Origin: Streptomyces camponoticapitis | Lineage (GTDB): Bacteria; Actinomycetota; Actinomycetes; Streptomycetales; Streptomycetaceae | Length of the DNA: 64,000 bases | NCBI RefSeq assembly: GCF_014646115.1 | Contig: NZ_BMMV01000032.1 | Coordinates: 25,954 to 89,953, forward strand | Direction of reading: 5' to 3' | Part shown: piece by piece, positions 34,272 through 42,528 of the stretch | Layout of the letters: each line of letters opens with the position of its first letter | Position numbering within the stretch: the stretch's first letter is position 1 | Made by a program: the position numbers and the translations under genes | The notes under the pieces: model-generated | Told to the model about the DNA's origin: nothing | Databases searched by the model: none | The model's input: only the letters and a program-made list of their open reading frames with translations

Positions 34272-34844
34272 TCAGGCGTCGGACGGGCCGGCCTCGTCCC
34301 TCCGGTCCGGCAGTTGGGCCGCGACGCGCAGTCTGCCGAACTCCTCGGCCATCGTCTCCGCCGTCCAGTGCGCGTTGAGACCGCTCGGGTTGGGCAGCGC
34401 CCAGATCCGGGTCGTGCCTATCGTCCGCGTCTGGGGGCCGATCACCGCCCGCTTCTCCCCGAAGGCGGTGCGGTACGCGGTGATACCGACGACCGCCAGC
34501 CAGCGCGGCCGCAGCCGCTCCGCCCTCGCCACCAGGAGCCGGCCGCCCGCACGGAACTCCTCGTCGGTCAGCTCGTCCGCCCGCGCCGTCGCCCGTGCCA
34601 CGACGTTGGTGATGCCGAGCCCGTAGTCGAGCAACTCGTCCTGCTCGGACGGCGCCAACTGCCGCGGGGTGAAACCCGACAGGCGCAGCACCGGCCAGAA
34701 GCGGTTGCCCGGCCGGGCGAAGTGGTGGCCCGTCGCCGCCGACATCAGGCCGGGGTTGATCCCGCAGAAGAGCACGCCCAGACCGGCCGCGGCCACATCG
34801 GGGATGACGCGGTCGCGGGCGGCGGCCAGTTCCTCCGGCTTCAC
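34272..34844 (-). CDS. mug: G/U mismatch-specific DNA glycosylase (Mug/TDG)
   Basis: A 190-residue uracil-DNA-glycosylase-superfamily enzyme. The active-site motif is FCGINPGLMSAATGHHFARPGNRFWPVL near residues 26-53, with the catalytic Asn of G-I-N-P-G, and the second motif is ALPNPSGLNAHW. It removes U or T mispaired with G and etheno-cytosine. The start is GTG at 34844 with GAGG upstream, and the gene begins only 10 nt after the purB stop on the same strand, so the two are probably co-transcribed. Confidence 0.93.
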   Translation of the reverse strand: MKPEELAAARDRVIPDVAAAGLGVLFCGINPGLMSAATGHHFARPGNRFWPVLRLSGFTPRQLAPSEQDELLDYGLGITNVVARATARADELTDEEFRAGGRLLVARAERLRPRWLAVVGITAYRTAFGEKRAVIGPQTRTIGTTRIWALPNPSGLNAHWTAETMAEEFGRLRVAAQLPDRRDEAGPSDA

Positions 34845-34854
34845 TCCGCCGGCC

Positions 34855-36297
34855 TCAGAGGATCGATCCGGGCGTGTATCCGGCGGCCTCCGGGTGCCGC
34901 TTCACGATCTCCTCGATCCGCGCGACCACCGCCGTGACCTGGTCACCGGCCGCACCGGTGAACGACAGCTTGTCCGCCATCAGCGCGTCCAACTGCCCCC
35001 GGTCCAGGGGCATCCGCTCGTCGGCGGCGAGCTTGTCCAGCAGCTCGTTGCGCTCCGCGCCCCGCTCGCGCATCGCCAGCGCCGAGGCGACGGCGTGCTC
35101 CTTGATGACCTCGTGCGCGGCCTCCCGGCCCACCCCCGCCCGTACGGCGGCCATCAGCACCTTCGTCGTCGCGAGGAACGGCAGATAGCGGTCCAGCTCA
35201 CGGGCGACGACGGCCGGGAACGCGCCGAACTCGTCGAGGACCGTCAGGAACGTCTCCAGCAGCCCGTCGAACGCGAAGAACGCGTCCGGCAGCGCCACCC
35301 GGCGTACGACGGAGCACGACACGTCGCCCTCGTTCCACTGGTCGCCCGCCAGCTCGCCCGTCATCGACGCGTAGCCGCGCAGGATCACCATCAGCCCGTT
35401 GACGCGCTCGCAGGAGCGGGTGTTCATCTTGTGGGGCATCGCCGACGAGCCGACCTGGCCCGGCTTGAAGCCCTCGGTGACCAGCTCGTGCCCGGCCATC
35501 AGCCGGATCGTCTTCGCCACCGACGAGGGGCCGGCGGCCAGCTGCACCAGCGCGGTCACCACGTCGTAGTCCAGCGAACGCGGATACACCTGACCGACCG
35601 AGGTGAAGGCGTGGCCGAAGCCCAGATGCCCGGCGATCCGGCCCTCCAGGTCCGCGAGCTTCGCCGTGTCACCGCCGAGCAGGTCGAGCATGTCCTGGGC
35701 CGTGCCGACCGGGCCCTTGATACCGCGCAGCGGATAGCGGGCGAGCAGGTCCTCAAGACGGCCGTACGCGACCAGCAGTTCGTCGGCGGCCGTCGCGAAG
35801 CGCTTGCCGAGGGTGGTCGCCTGCGCGGCGACATTGTGCGAGCGGCCCGCCATCACCAGCTCCGCGTACTCCCCGGCGAGCTTCCCGAGACGCGCGAGCA
35901 CGGCCACCGTACGGCCCCGCATCAGCTCCAGCGAGAGCCGGACCTGCAACTGCTCGACGTTCTCCGTCAGATCCCGCGACGTCATGCCCTTGTGGACCTG
36001 CTCGTGCCCGGCGAGCGCGTTGAACTCCTCGATCCGCGCCTTCACGTCGTGGCGGGTGACCTTCTCGCGCTCGGCGATCGACGCCAGATCGACCTGGTCG
36101 AGCACCCGCTCGTAGTCGGCGACGGCGGACTCGGGCACCTCGACGCCGAGATCCCGCTGGGCACGCAGCACGGCGAGCCACAGCTGCCGCTCCAGCCTCA
36201 CCTTCTGCTCGGGCGACCAGAGCACGGCCAGCTCGGCCGAGGCGTAGCGGCCGGCGAGGACATTGGGGATACGGGGCTTCACAGACGCAGCAGTCAC
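34855..36297 (-). CDS. purB: Adenylosuccinate lyase
   Basis: A 480-residue fumarase/aspartase superfamily enzyme that acts twice in purine synthesis (SAICAR to AICAR, adenylosuccinate to AMP). Signatures: MTSRDLTENVEQLQ, MAGRSHNVAAQATTLGKRFA and the superfamily loop GSSAMPHKMNTRSCERVNGL with its catalytic serine region. The starting segment IPNVLAGRYASAELAVLWSPEQKVRLERQLW is typical of actinobacterial PurB. The GTG at 36297 gives the expected length. It is followed by mug. No other pur gene is nearby, as is usual in Streptomyces. Confidence 0.96.
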   Translation of the reverse strand: MTAASVKPRIPNVLAGRYASAELAVLWSPEQKVRLERQLWLAVLRAQRDLGVEVPESAVADYERVLDQVDLASIAEREKVTRHDVKARIEEFNALAGHEQVHKGMTSRDLTENVEQLQVRLSLELMRGRTVAVLARLGKLAGEYAELVMAGRSHNVAAQATTLGKRFATAADELLVAYGRLEDLLARYPLRGIKGPVGTAQDMLDLLGGDTAKLADLEGRIAGHLGFGHAFTSVGQVYPRSLDYDVVTALVQLAAGPSSVAKTIRLMAGHELVTEGFKPGQVGSSAMPHKMNTRSCERVNGLMVILRGYASMTGELAGDQWNEGDVSCSVVRRVALPDAFFAFDGLLETFLTVLDEFGAFPAVVARELDRYLPFLATTKVLMAAVRAGVGREAAHEVIKEHAVASALAMRERGAERNELLDKLAADERMPLDRGQLDALMADKLSFTGAAGDQVTAVVARIEEIVKRHPEAAGYTPGSIL

Positions 36298-36387
36298 GTG
36301 GGTGGAGTCTACTTGGCCGTTCCCGCAGGTCCGAGCCGCGCCCTTGTTCGTACGCCGCTACGGCAGACGCCCGGCGCGTACGAGGCG

Positions 36388-37194
36388 CTACGCCTGCTCG
36401 GGCCGTACGCCCGCGTCACCCGGCAGCGGCTCGTAGGGCAGCAGCTCCGGCCGCTTCGGCGGCCTGCCGTCCCCGGTCGAGCGGCCCGTCAGGCGCCGGC
36501 CGATCCACGGCCCCAGATACTGCCGCGCGAACCGCGCGTCCCCCGTGCGCCGCATCAGCCAGCCCTGGGGCAGATCGGGCGCCAGCTCCGCGCGCCAGTC
36601 GTCCGCGGGCTCCCCGCCCAGCGCCTGCCACACCGCCTCGGCGACCCTGCGGTGGCCGTCGGCGGTCAGATGCAGCCGGTCCACGTCCCACATGCGCTGT
36701 TCGCCGAGCACCGGCGCCCCGTACAGGTCGACCACCAGTGCGCCGTGGCGTGCGCCCAGCTCGTCGACGAAGGAGAAGAGCTTCTCCCAGCGGGGCCGGA
36801 AGCGTTCCATCACCGGACCCCGGCGGGCGGGGCTGCGCATCAGCACCAGCTGTCCGCAGGCCGGTGCCAGCCGCTCCACCGACTCCTCCAGCTGCCCGAG
36901 GACCCGCCCCGCGTCGTACGTGGGCCGCAGGGTGTCGTTCAGCCCGCCGACCAGCGTCACCACGTCCGCGCGCATCGCGACGGCGGTGTCCACCTGCTCG
37001 TCGAGGATCTGGCCGATGAGCTTGCCGCGTACGGCGAGATTCGCGTACCGGAAGCCGGGCGTACGGGCGGCGAGCCGGGCGGCCAGCAGATCGGCCCAGC
37101 CCCGGTACGAGCCGTCCGGCTGGAGGTCGGACATGCCCTCGGTGAACGAGTCCCCGAGAGCGACGAAGCTGGTGTATGTGGCGTTCTTCTCCAT
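36388..37194 (-). CDS. SGNH/GDSL hydrolase
   Basis: A 268-residue esterase/lipase-like enzyme with SGNH blocks: block I FVALGDSFTEGMSD (catalytic Ser near residue 16), block II around YANLAVRGK, block III VTLVGGLNDTLRP (Asn) and block V DVDRLHLTADGHRRVAEAVW (Asp-x-x-His). There is no signal peptide, so it is cytosolic. About 50 residues after block V form a basic Pro/Arg-rich tail. The natural ester substrate is unknown. The ATG at 37194 is used. It is next to purB but 90 nt apart. Confidence 0.9.
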   Translation of the reverse strand: MEKNATYTSFVALGDSFTEGMSDLQPDGSYRGWADLLAARLAARTPGFRYANLAVRGKLIGQILDEQVDTAVAMRADVVTLVGGLNDTLRPTYDAGRVLGQLEESVERLAPACGQLVLMRSPARRGPVMERFRPRWEKLFSFVDELGARHGALVVDLYGAPVLGEQRMWDVDRLHLTADGHRRVAEAVWQALGGEPADDWRAELAPDLPQGWLMRRTGDARFARQYLGPWIGRRLTGRSTGDGRPPKRPELLPYEPLPGDAGVRPEQA

Positions 37195-37239
37195 GGCGCA
37201 GCGATCGTATCGCGCGCCCCGGGCGCTCCCGGACGGGTG

Positions 37240-38262
37240 TCAGCTTCCCCGCGTATGCTGTCCGACCAGCTCGCGCAGCACGTCCTCCATCGTCACCAGA
37301 CCCTGCAGCCGGCCCTCCTCGTCCTGCACGGCGGCCAGATGCGTACGGCTGCGGCGCATCGCCGTCAGGACGTCGTCCATCGGGGTGTCCGCGTGCACCT
37401 GGGCGATCGCCCGCATACCGGAGACCGGGAACGGTTCGTCGCGCGGCATGGCGTCCAGGGCGTCCTTCACATGCAGATAGCCGAGGATCCGCCGGGACCC
37501 GTCCACCACCGGAAACCGCGAGAACCTGGTCTCGGCCGCCAGCTCCTCCAGCTCCGCCGGGGTGGTCCCCACCCCCGCCGTCACCACCCGCTCCAGCGGC
37601 ATGACGACGTCCCGCACCGGCCTGCGTCCCAGCTCCAGCGCGTCGTGCAGGCGCTCGGCGGCGCGGTCGTCGAGGAGACCCGCGTCGCCGGCGTCCGTGA
37701 CCATCCGGGCCAGTTCGTCGTCGGAGAAGGTCGCGGAGACCTCGTCCTTGGTCTCCACACGCAGGAGTCTCAGCAGTCCGTTGGCGAACGCGTTGACCGT
37801 GAAGATCACCGGACGCAGTGCGCGGGACAGCCACACCAGTGCGGGGCCGAGCACCAGCACGGTGCGCACCGGTTCGGCCAGGGCGATGTTCTTGGGCACC
37901 ATTTCGCCGAGCAGCATGTGCAGGTACGTCGCCAGGACGAGCGCGATGACGAACGAGATCGGGTGCACCACCCCGTCGGGCAGCCCCATGGCGTTGAACG
38001 CCGGTTCCAGCAGATGCGCGATGGCCGGCTCGGCGACGATGCCCAGCACCAGCGTGCACAGGGTGATGCCGAGCTGAGCGGCGGCGAGCATCGCCGACAC
38101 GTGCCGCAGACCCCACAGGACGCTGCGCGCGCGCCGGTCACCCTCCTCGGCGGCCGGCTCGATCTGGCTGCGGCGCACCGAGATCATGGCGAACTCCGCC
38201 CCGACGAAGAAGGCGTTGACGACCAGCGTCAGCAGGCCGACGAGCAACTGGATCGCGGTCAC
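37240..38262 (-). CDS. CNNM/CBS-domain membrane protein (hemolysin-like), second of pair
   Basis: A 340-residue membrane protein. The N-terminal CNNM (DUF21) domain has four helices, beginning TAIQLLVGLLTLVVNAFFVGAEFAMISVRRSQIE. A cytosolic pair of CBS motifs follows (DVVMPLERVVTAGVG, LGYLHVKDALDAM, LTAMRRSRTHLAAVQDEEGRLQGLVTMEDVLRELVG). It lacks the C-terminal CorC_HlyC domain present in its partner. The family includes MpfA/CorC-type magnesium exporters, so a role in Mg or divalent-cation homeostasis is likely. The GTG at 38262 overlaps the stop of the upstream paralogue (GTGA), so the two are translated together and may form a heteromer. Confidence 0.9.
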   Translation of the reverse strand: MTAIQLLVGLLTLVVNAFFVGAEFAMISVRRSQIEPAAEEGDRRARSVLWGLRHVSAMLAAAQLGITLCTLVLGIVAEPAIAHLLEPAFNAMGLPDGVVHPISFVIALVLATYLHMLLGEMVPKNIALAEPVRTVLVLGPALVWLSRALRPVIFTVNAFANGLLRLLRVETKDEVSATFSDDELARMVTDAGDAGLLDDRAAERLHDALELGRRPVRDVVMPLERVVTAGVGTTPAELEELAAETRFSRFPVVDGSRRILGYLHVKDALDAMPRDEPFPVSGMRAIAQVHADTPMDDVLTAMRRSRTHLAAVQDEEGRLQGLVTMEDVLRELVGQHTRGS

Positions 38263-39608
38263 CGTCCTGCCCCCCTGCCGTGGTCCTCTTCGTCGTCGGG
38301 CCGGGGGAGGGGCGCGTGCAGCAGGACGCGGGCGGCGCGCCGTCCCGAGGCGTCGACCACGTCGATGCGCCAGCCGCCCAGCTCCACACGGTCGCCCTCG
38401 ACGGGGATCCGTCCGAGCTCGGTCGCGACGAGCCCGGCCAGCGTCTCGTACGGCCCCTCGGGCACCCGTAGCCCGATGTCCCACAGCTGGTCGAAGCGCG
38501 CGGCGCCGTCGGCCGACCACAGGTCACGGCCGTCGGCGTCCTCCCCGGCGCGGACCAGGTCCGACGTCTCGTGCGGGTCGTGCTCGTCGCGCACCTCGCC
38601 GACGACCTCCTCCACGATGTCCTCCAGGGTCACCACACCGGCGGTGCCGCCGTACTCGTCGATGACGACCGCCATCGTGCGGTTGCCGTAGAGCCGGTCC
38701 AGCAGCCGGTCCACGGTCAGCGACTCCGGTACGAGCAGGGGCTCACGCAGTACCTCGGACACCCTCGTACGGAGGCGGCGCTCGGCGGGGATCCTCAGCA
38801 CGTCCTTGATGTGGGCGACGCCCACGACGGTGTCGAGGCTGTCGCGGTAGACCGGGAAGCGGGAGAGCCCGGTGGCGCGGGTGGCGTTGGCGACGTCCTC
38901 GGCCGTGGCGAGCACGTCGAGCGCGGTGACCTGTACGCGGGGCGTCATCACGTTCTCCGCGGTCAGCTCGGCGAGATTGAGGGTCCGTACGAAGAGCTCG
39001 GCCGTGTCCGCCTCCAGCGCGCCCTCCTTGGCGGAGTGCCGGGCCAGGGCGACCAGCTCCTTGGGGCTGCGGGCGGAGGCCAGCTCCTCGGTGGGCTCCA
39101 GGCCCAGCAGCCTCACGAGCCGGTTCGCGGTGTTGTTGAGATGGCCGATGAACGGGCGGAAGGCCGCGGTGAAGAACCGTTGCGGCGTGGCGACCACCTT
39201 GACGACGGCGAGCGGTGAGGAGATGGCCCAGTTCTTGGGGACGAGTTCGCCGACGACCATCAGGACGACCGTCGACAGGGCCGTACCGATGACCAGGGCC
39301 AGCGACGACGCCACGGACGACGAGAAGCCGATCGCCTTCACCGGGCCGCGGATCAGCTTCGCCACGGACGGCTCGGCGAGCATGCCGACGACCAGATTGG
39401 TCACGGTGATGCCCAGCTGGGCGCCGGAGAGCTGGAAGGTGAGACTGCGCACGGCCTTCAGGGCGCTCGCGGCACCACGCTCGCCGTCTTCGACCGCCTG
39501 TTCGAGTTCGCTGCGCTCGACCGTCGTCAGGGAGAACTCGGCGGCGACGAAGGCCCCACAGGCAAGCGCGAGCAGCACCGCCACGAGAAGCAGGAGCACT
39601 TCGGTCAT
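38259..39608 (-). CDS. CNNM/CBS-domain membrane protein with CorC_HlyC domain, first of pair
   Basis: A 449-residue hemolysin/CNNM family protein: a DUF21 membrane domain (ACGAFVAAEFSLTTVERSELEQ, GELVPKNWAISSPL), tandem CBS domains (NVMTPRVQVTALD, VGVAHIKDVLRI, MAVVIDEYGGTAGVVTLEDIVEEVVGE) and a C-terminal CorC_HlyC domain (LRVPEGPYETLAGLVATELGRIPVEGDRVELGGW). The V-I-D-E-Y-G-G-T-x-G-x-V-T-x-E-D motif is diagnostic. Likely role: divalent cation (Mg) efflux or sensing. The ATG at 39608 has GGAGGTG upstream. The 255 nt before it hold the probable promoter of this two-gene operon. Confidence 0.92.
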   Translation of the reverse strand: MTEVLLLLVAVLLALACGAFVAAEFSLTTVERSELEQAVEDGERGAASALKAVRSLTFQLSGAQLGITVTNLVVGMLAEPSVAKLIRGPVKAIGFSSSVASSLALVIGTALSTVVLMVVGELVPKNWAISSPLAVVKVVATPQRFFTAAFRPFIGHLNNTANRLVRLLGLEPTEELASARSPKELVALARHSAKEGALEADTAELFVRTLNLAELTAENVMTPRVQVTALDVLATAEDVANATRATGLSRFPVYRDSLDTVVGVAHIKDVLRIPAERRLRTRVSEVLREPLLVPESLTVDRLLDRLYGNRTMAVVIDEYGGTAGVVTLEDIVEEVVGEVRDEHDPHETSDLVRAGEDADGRDLWSADGAARFDQLWDIGLRVPEGPYETLAGLVATELGRIPVEGDRVELGGWRIDVVDASGRRAARVLLHAPLPRPDDEEDHGRGAGR

Positions 39609-39863
39609 CGGGTCACCTCCGTCCCATGGTCGGCCAGGGGGCGGAGGGCGGCGCGATATCCGCGGCTGTCTGTGGGGCGCTGGCCGGCCCGGCGCGGGTC
39701 GGCGGAGTGCGGGGAAGGGTCGCCCATGGGCGGACGCTCACACCTCTCGGTCGGTGGCGAATGGTGGACACGCCCTGGGGCGTGGCCTCTTTCATGTCCT
39801 GAGCGAACGGCCCGTGCCAGGACGCGCCGCGACCTGGGCCCCGTCCGCCGTCCCGCTCCGCCT

Positions 39864-40742
39864 TCAGGTGCCCCGCAGCTCCTCGATCACCGGGCCGAGG
39901 GCCTCCATGTAGGGGTCGAGGACCGTGAGATACGAGAAGCCGTACCGCTCACGCCGTTCGCGCAGCTGCTCCGCTATCTCCCGCACCGTACCGGCCGTCA
40001 CCAACGGAACCTTCAGCAGTTCGTCCTCCGTCGTGTCCGGGAAGTACGGCAGCAGGGGCCGCACCGCCGCCGCCCGGTCCGTCGTCACGGCCACGAACTG
40101 GAGCAGCACGTTCAGCTCGGCGGGGGTGTCGCGTCCGGCGGCGAAACCGCGGTAGGCGGCGACGCGTCCGTCCAGCTCCTCGGCCGAGAGCGCGATCATC
40201 GCGCCCTTCTGGACCCTGGCGCCGGTGAAGGCGACGATGTCGGCGTGCTCGGCGGCCAGCCGCAGCACCCGGTCACCGTTGCCGCCGATGAGGAGCGGCG
40301 GCCGGGGCCGCCGCGTGGCCGGGGGCGCATGGCTCTCGTCGCCCAGCAGGCCCTCCAACGCCTCGACCGTACGGGCGAGATGGCCGACACGTTCGCCGGG
40401 CGGCAGGAACGGGAGTCCGGCCCGCTCGTGCTCCTCCGGTACGTAACCCGCGCCGAGCCCGATCTCCAGCCGGCCCTCGGTGAGAGCGTCGGTCGTGGTG
40501 ATCTCGCGCGCCAGCAGCGCCGGGTTCCAGAAACCGGTGTTGAGGACGAATGTGCCGAGCCGGGGGCGCTCCGTCGCCTCGGCCGCCGCCACCAGGGAAG
40601 GGAAGGGGGCGACCATGCCGAGATGGTCGGGCACCAGGATGACGTCGTATCCGAGCTCCTCGGCCCGCTCGCAGCGCTTGCTCCACTCGGTGCCCGACGC
40701 GGGCGTCACCATGTTCACTCCGAAACGGAAGGGCCTGGTCAT
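39864..40742 (-). CDS. LLM-class F420-dependent oxidoreductase
   Basis: A 292-residue luciferase-like monooxygenase-fold protein. Features: FRFGVNMVTPASGTEWSKRCERAEELGYDVILVPDHLG, PRLGTFVLNTGFWNPALLAREITTTDALTEGRLEIGLGAGY and RPPLLIGGNGDRVLRLAAEHADIVAFTG, which place it in the actinobacterial F420-binding subgroup. These enzymes transfer hydride to or from coenzyme F420; the substrate is unknown. The ATG at 40742 is preceded by GAGGAG 6 nt upstream. It is divergent from the ribbon-helix-helix gene. Confidence 0.9.
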   Translation of the reverse strand: MTRPFRFGVNMVTPASGTEWSKRCERAEELGYDVILVPDHLGMVAPFPSLVAAAEATERPRLGTFVLNTGFWNPALLAREITTTDALTEGRLEIGLGAGYVPEEHERAGLPFLPPGERVGHLARTVEALEGLLGDESHAPPATRRPRPPLLIGGNGDRVLRLAAEHADIVAFTGARVQKGAMIALSAEELDGRVAAYRGFAAGRDTPAELNVLLQFVAVTTDRAAAVRPLLPYFPDTTEDELLKVPLVTAGTVREIAEQLRERRERYGFSYLTVLDPYMEALGPVIEELRGT

Positions 40743-40878
40743 GAGGTCTCCTCGTAAGGGTGTGTGACAGCGAACGGGGGACTGTGCGTACGGGCGTGAC
40801 CCTAATGGCGTAATCGGCCGGGGCCCCGGCGAATCGGCACACTTGCCGACGCTAGCGATGGCGCGCTAGCTTGTTGGG

Positions 40879-41127
40879 GTGGCGAAGACTCAGCTGAACG
40901 TACGCGTGGACGAGACCACCGCGGACGCCGCCCGGCGGCAGGCGGGCCGGCGCGGCATGAGTGTGAACCGCTACATCGAGGAGCTCGTCAGGCAGGACGT
41001 GGGCGAGGTCGGGAAGACCTTCGTCGAGTCCGCCGCCGACTTCATGAAGCAGTACGAGTCCGTGTTCACCGAGGAGTTCGGCACGGACGCGGCCCCCGGG
41101 GACCGGACCGCCGAGGGCACGCGCTGA
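40879..41127 (+). CDS. ribbon-helix-helix antitoxin-like DNA-binding protein
   Basis: An 82-residue protein. The first 45 residues fit an Arc/CopG/HicB-C ribbon-helix-helix: strand TQLNVRVDETTADAARRQA, then helix RRGMSVNRYIEELVRQD. The C-terminal part (FVESAADFMKQYESVFTEEFG) could bind a partner. In Streptomyces, proteins like this are often annotated as the antitoxin of a Fic-type system whose toxin lies two genes downstream, and that order is seen here. The GTG start follows a TAGCTT hexamer (40867-40872) by 6 nt, so the transcript may be leaderless. Two GCTAGC palindromes (40851 and 40865) near the promoter could be its operator. Confidence 0.78.
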   Translation: MAKTQLNVRVDETTADAARRQAGRRGMSVNRYIEELVRQDVGEVGKTFVESAADFMKQYESVFTEEFGTDAAPGDRTAEGTR

Positions 41128-41179
41128 GACCGCGTCCAGGTCCGATCCCACGCCCAGGTCCCGGCGGGGCACGAGTCCG

Positions 41180-42013
41180 GTGACCGACCAGGCCGCGCCA
41201 CCGGACTGCGTCGCGTGCGGCGGGACCGTCGCCCCCGACGGCTTCTGCTGGGACTGCGGCGAGCTCCAGCCCTCCTACCGCTCCCACCTCGAAACCACCC
41301 TGGGCACCGGCGCCGCCGGAGTCAGCGACCGGGGCAAGCGGCGCGGCATCAACGCGGACGCGATGGCCCTGACCGCGACCGGCGACTGGACGATCGGCGT
41401 CGTGTGCGACGGGGTCTCCATGTCGCCCCGCGCGGAGCGGGCCGCACAGGTCGCCACCTCCGTCGGCGCCGCCCATCTGACGAAGGGGCTGCGCGACGGG
41501 ACTCTGCCCGAGACCGTCCTGACGGACGCCGCCGCCCGCGCGGGCCGGGCCGTCGGCGCGCTCGCCACCTCCGTGGACGCGGCCCCGGCCTGTACGTACG
41601 TCGCGGGCATCGTCGGCCCCGAGGGGCTCTGGTGCGCCTGGATCGGCGACAGCCGCGCGTACTGGCTGCCCGACGAGGGAACGTGCGTCGCGCTGACCGA
41701 GGACGACTCGGGCCAACACGGCGCCCTCACCGCGTGGTTGGGCGCCGACGCGGGCGAACCGGCCGCCCAGGTCCGGAGTTACCGCCCGCGCGGCGCCGGC
41801 CTGCTGCTGCTGTGCACCGACGGACTGACGCGCCATCTGCCGGACGCCGACGCGCCGAGGGCCGTGCTCGCTCGCCACCGGCGCTCAACACCGGCCGGTC
41901 CCAGCCTCCTTGAGGATGCGCGGGCGCTGATCGGGTACGCCATGGACGCGGGCGGGCAGGACAACATCACCGCACTGCTCATCCACACCGTTCAGCCGGC
42001 TCGGGGATACTGA
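41180..42013 (+). CDS. PP2C-type Ser/Thr phosphatase with N-terminal zinc ribbon
   Basis: A 277-residue protein. Cys10, Cys13, Cys23 and Cys26 form a probable zinc ribbon (CVACGGTVAPDGFCWDCG). A PPM/PP2C phosphatase domain follows: SDRGKRRGINADAMAL, VVCDGVSMSPRAERAA with metal ligand Asp77, AWIGDSRAYWLP, LLLCTDGLTRHLP and GGQDNITALLIH, which bring the other metal aspartates. It would dephosphorylate Ser/Thr residues in the cytosol. It lies between a ribbon-helix-helix gene and a Fic-like gene, spaced by 52 and 49 nt on one strand, so one transcript is likely. The partner kinase is unknown. Confidence 0.88.
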   Translation: MTDQAAPPDCVACGGTVAPDGFCWDCGELQPSYRSHLETTLGTGAAGVSDRGKRRGINADAMALTATGDWTIGVVCDGVSMSPRAERAAQVATSVGAAHLTKGLRDGTLPETVLTDAAARAGRAVGALATSVDAAPACTYVAGIVGPEGLWCAWIGDSRAYWLPDEGTCVALTEDDSGQHGALTAWLGADAGEPAAQVRSYRPRGAGLLLLCTDGLTRHLPDADAPRAVLARHRRSTPAGPSLLEDARALIGYAMDAGGQDNITALLIHTVQPARGY

Positions 42014-42062
42014 TCACCGCCGGACTCCCCACGCCCGCCTTCTACCGAGACAGCTGCCCTCC

Positions 42063-42476
42063 ATGGAAAACGCCGATTCCCCCGAACTGCCGTCACGCGC
42101 CGACCCGACGCTGCGGATCGATCTCTCCTGGCTGCTGATGGTCGCCGAGCACAAGATGCCCGGCGATCCCCAAGTCACCGACTGGGGCGCCCTCGTGGCC
42201 GCCGTCAGCCGCCACCAGGCGGAGATATTCGGCACCCCCGTCTACTCCGACCCGTACACCCGCGCGGCGGCCCTCCTCCAGAGCCTGCTCCATGTGCCGG
42301 CCCTGGAGCGGTCCAACGCCATGTACGCCTCGGCCGTCGCGTACGGCTATCTCGTCGCGAGCGGTCTGAAGGTCGTCATCTCGCCGGAGCAGGTCAGGGA
42401 TCTGGCCAAGCTGGTCAAGGACGGCACGGCGGACATACGGCGCATCGCCGAGGAACTGCGCGGCTGGAGTCTCTGA
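42063..42476 (+). CDS. Fic/Doc-like toxin component with degenerate active site
   Basis: A 137-residue helical protein that resembles Doc-type Fic proteins in length and helix order (LRIDLSWLLMVAEHKMPGDP, DWGALVAAVSRHQAEIFG, YTRAAALLQSLLHVPALERSN). Where Fic proteins have HPFxxGN, this has P79-A-L-E-R-S-N85, with only the final Asn retained and the catalytic His replaced by Pro (His77 lies two residues earlier). The following helix MYASAVAYGYLVASGL matches the Fic helix after the motif. AMPylation or phosphorylation activity is therefore doubtful. It ends a cluster with a ribbon-helix-helix and a PP2C gene. The ATG at 42063 has no strong ribosome binding site. Confidence 0.68.
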   Translation: MENADSPELPSRADPTLRIDLSWLLMVAEHKMPGDPQVTDWGALVAAVSRHQAEIFGTPVYSDPYTRAAALLQSLLHVPALERSNAMYASAVAYGYLVASGLKVVISPEQVRDLAKLVKDGTADIRRIAEELRGWSL

Positions 42477-42528
42477 GGCCCGAGTTCCTGGGCCGGAGCC
42501 TCCAGGACCTGCCGGAGCCGGTACCCCG

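Noticed and set aside
34669..38691. A 1340-codon open frame on the plus strand
   Set aside because: It is antisense to mug, purB, the SGNH hydrolase and two CNNM genes, all with clear motifs. Long antisense frames are expected at this GC content, and its translation is low-complexity His/Arg/Gly text.
40851..40870. Two GCTAGC hexamers considered as a recombination or attachment site
   Set aside because: They are short and there is no integrase or tRNA nearby. They are better seen as possible operator half-sites for the ribbon-helix-helix gene.
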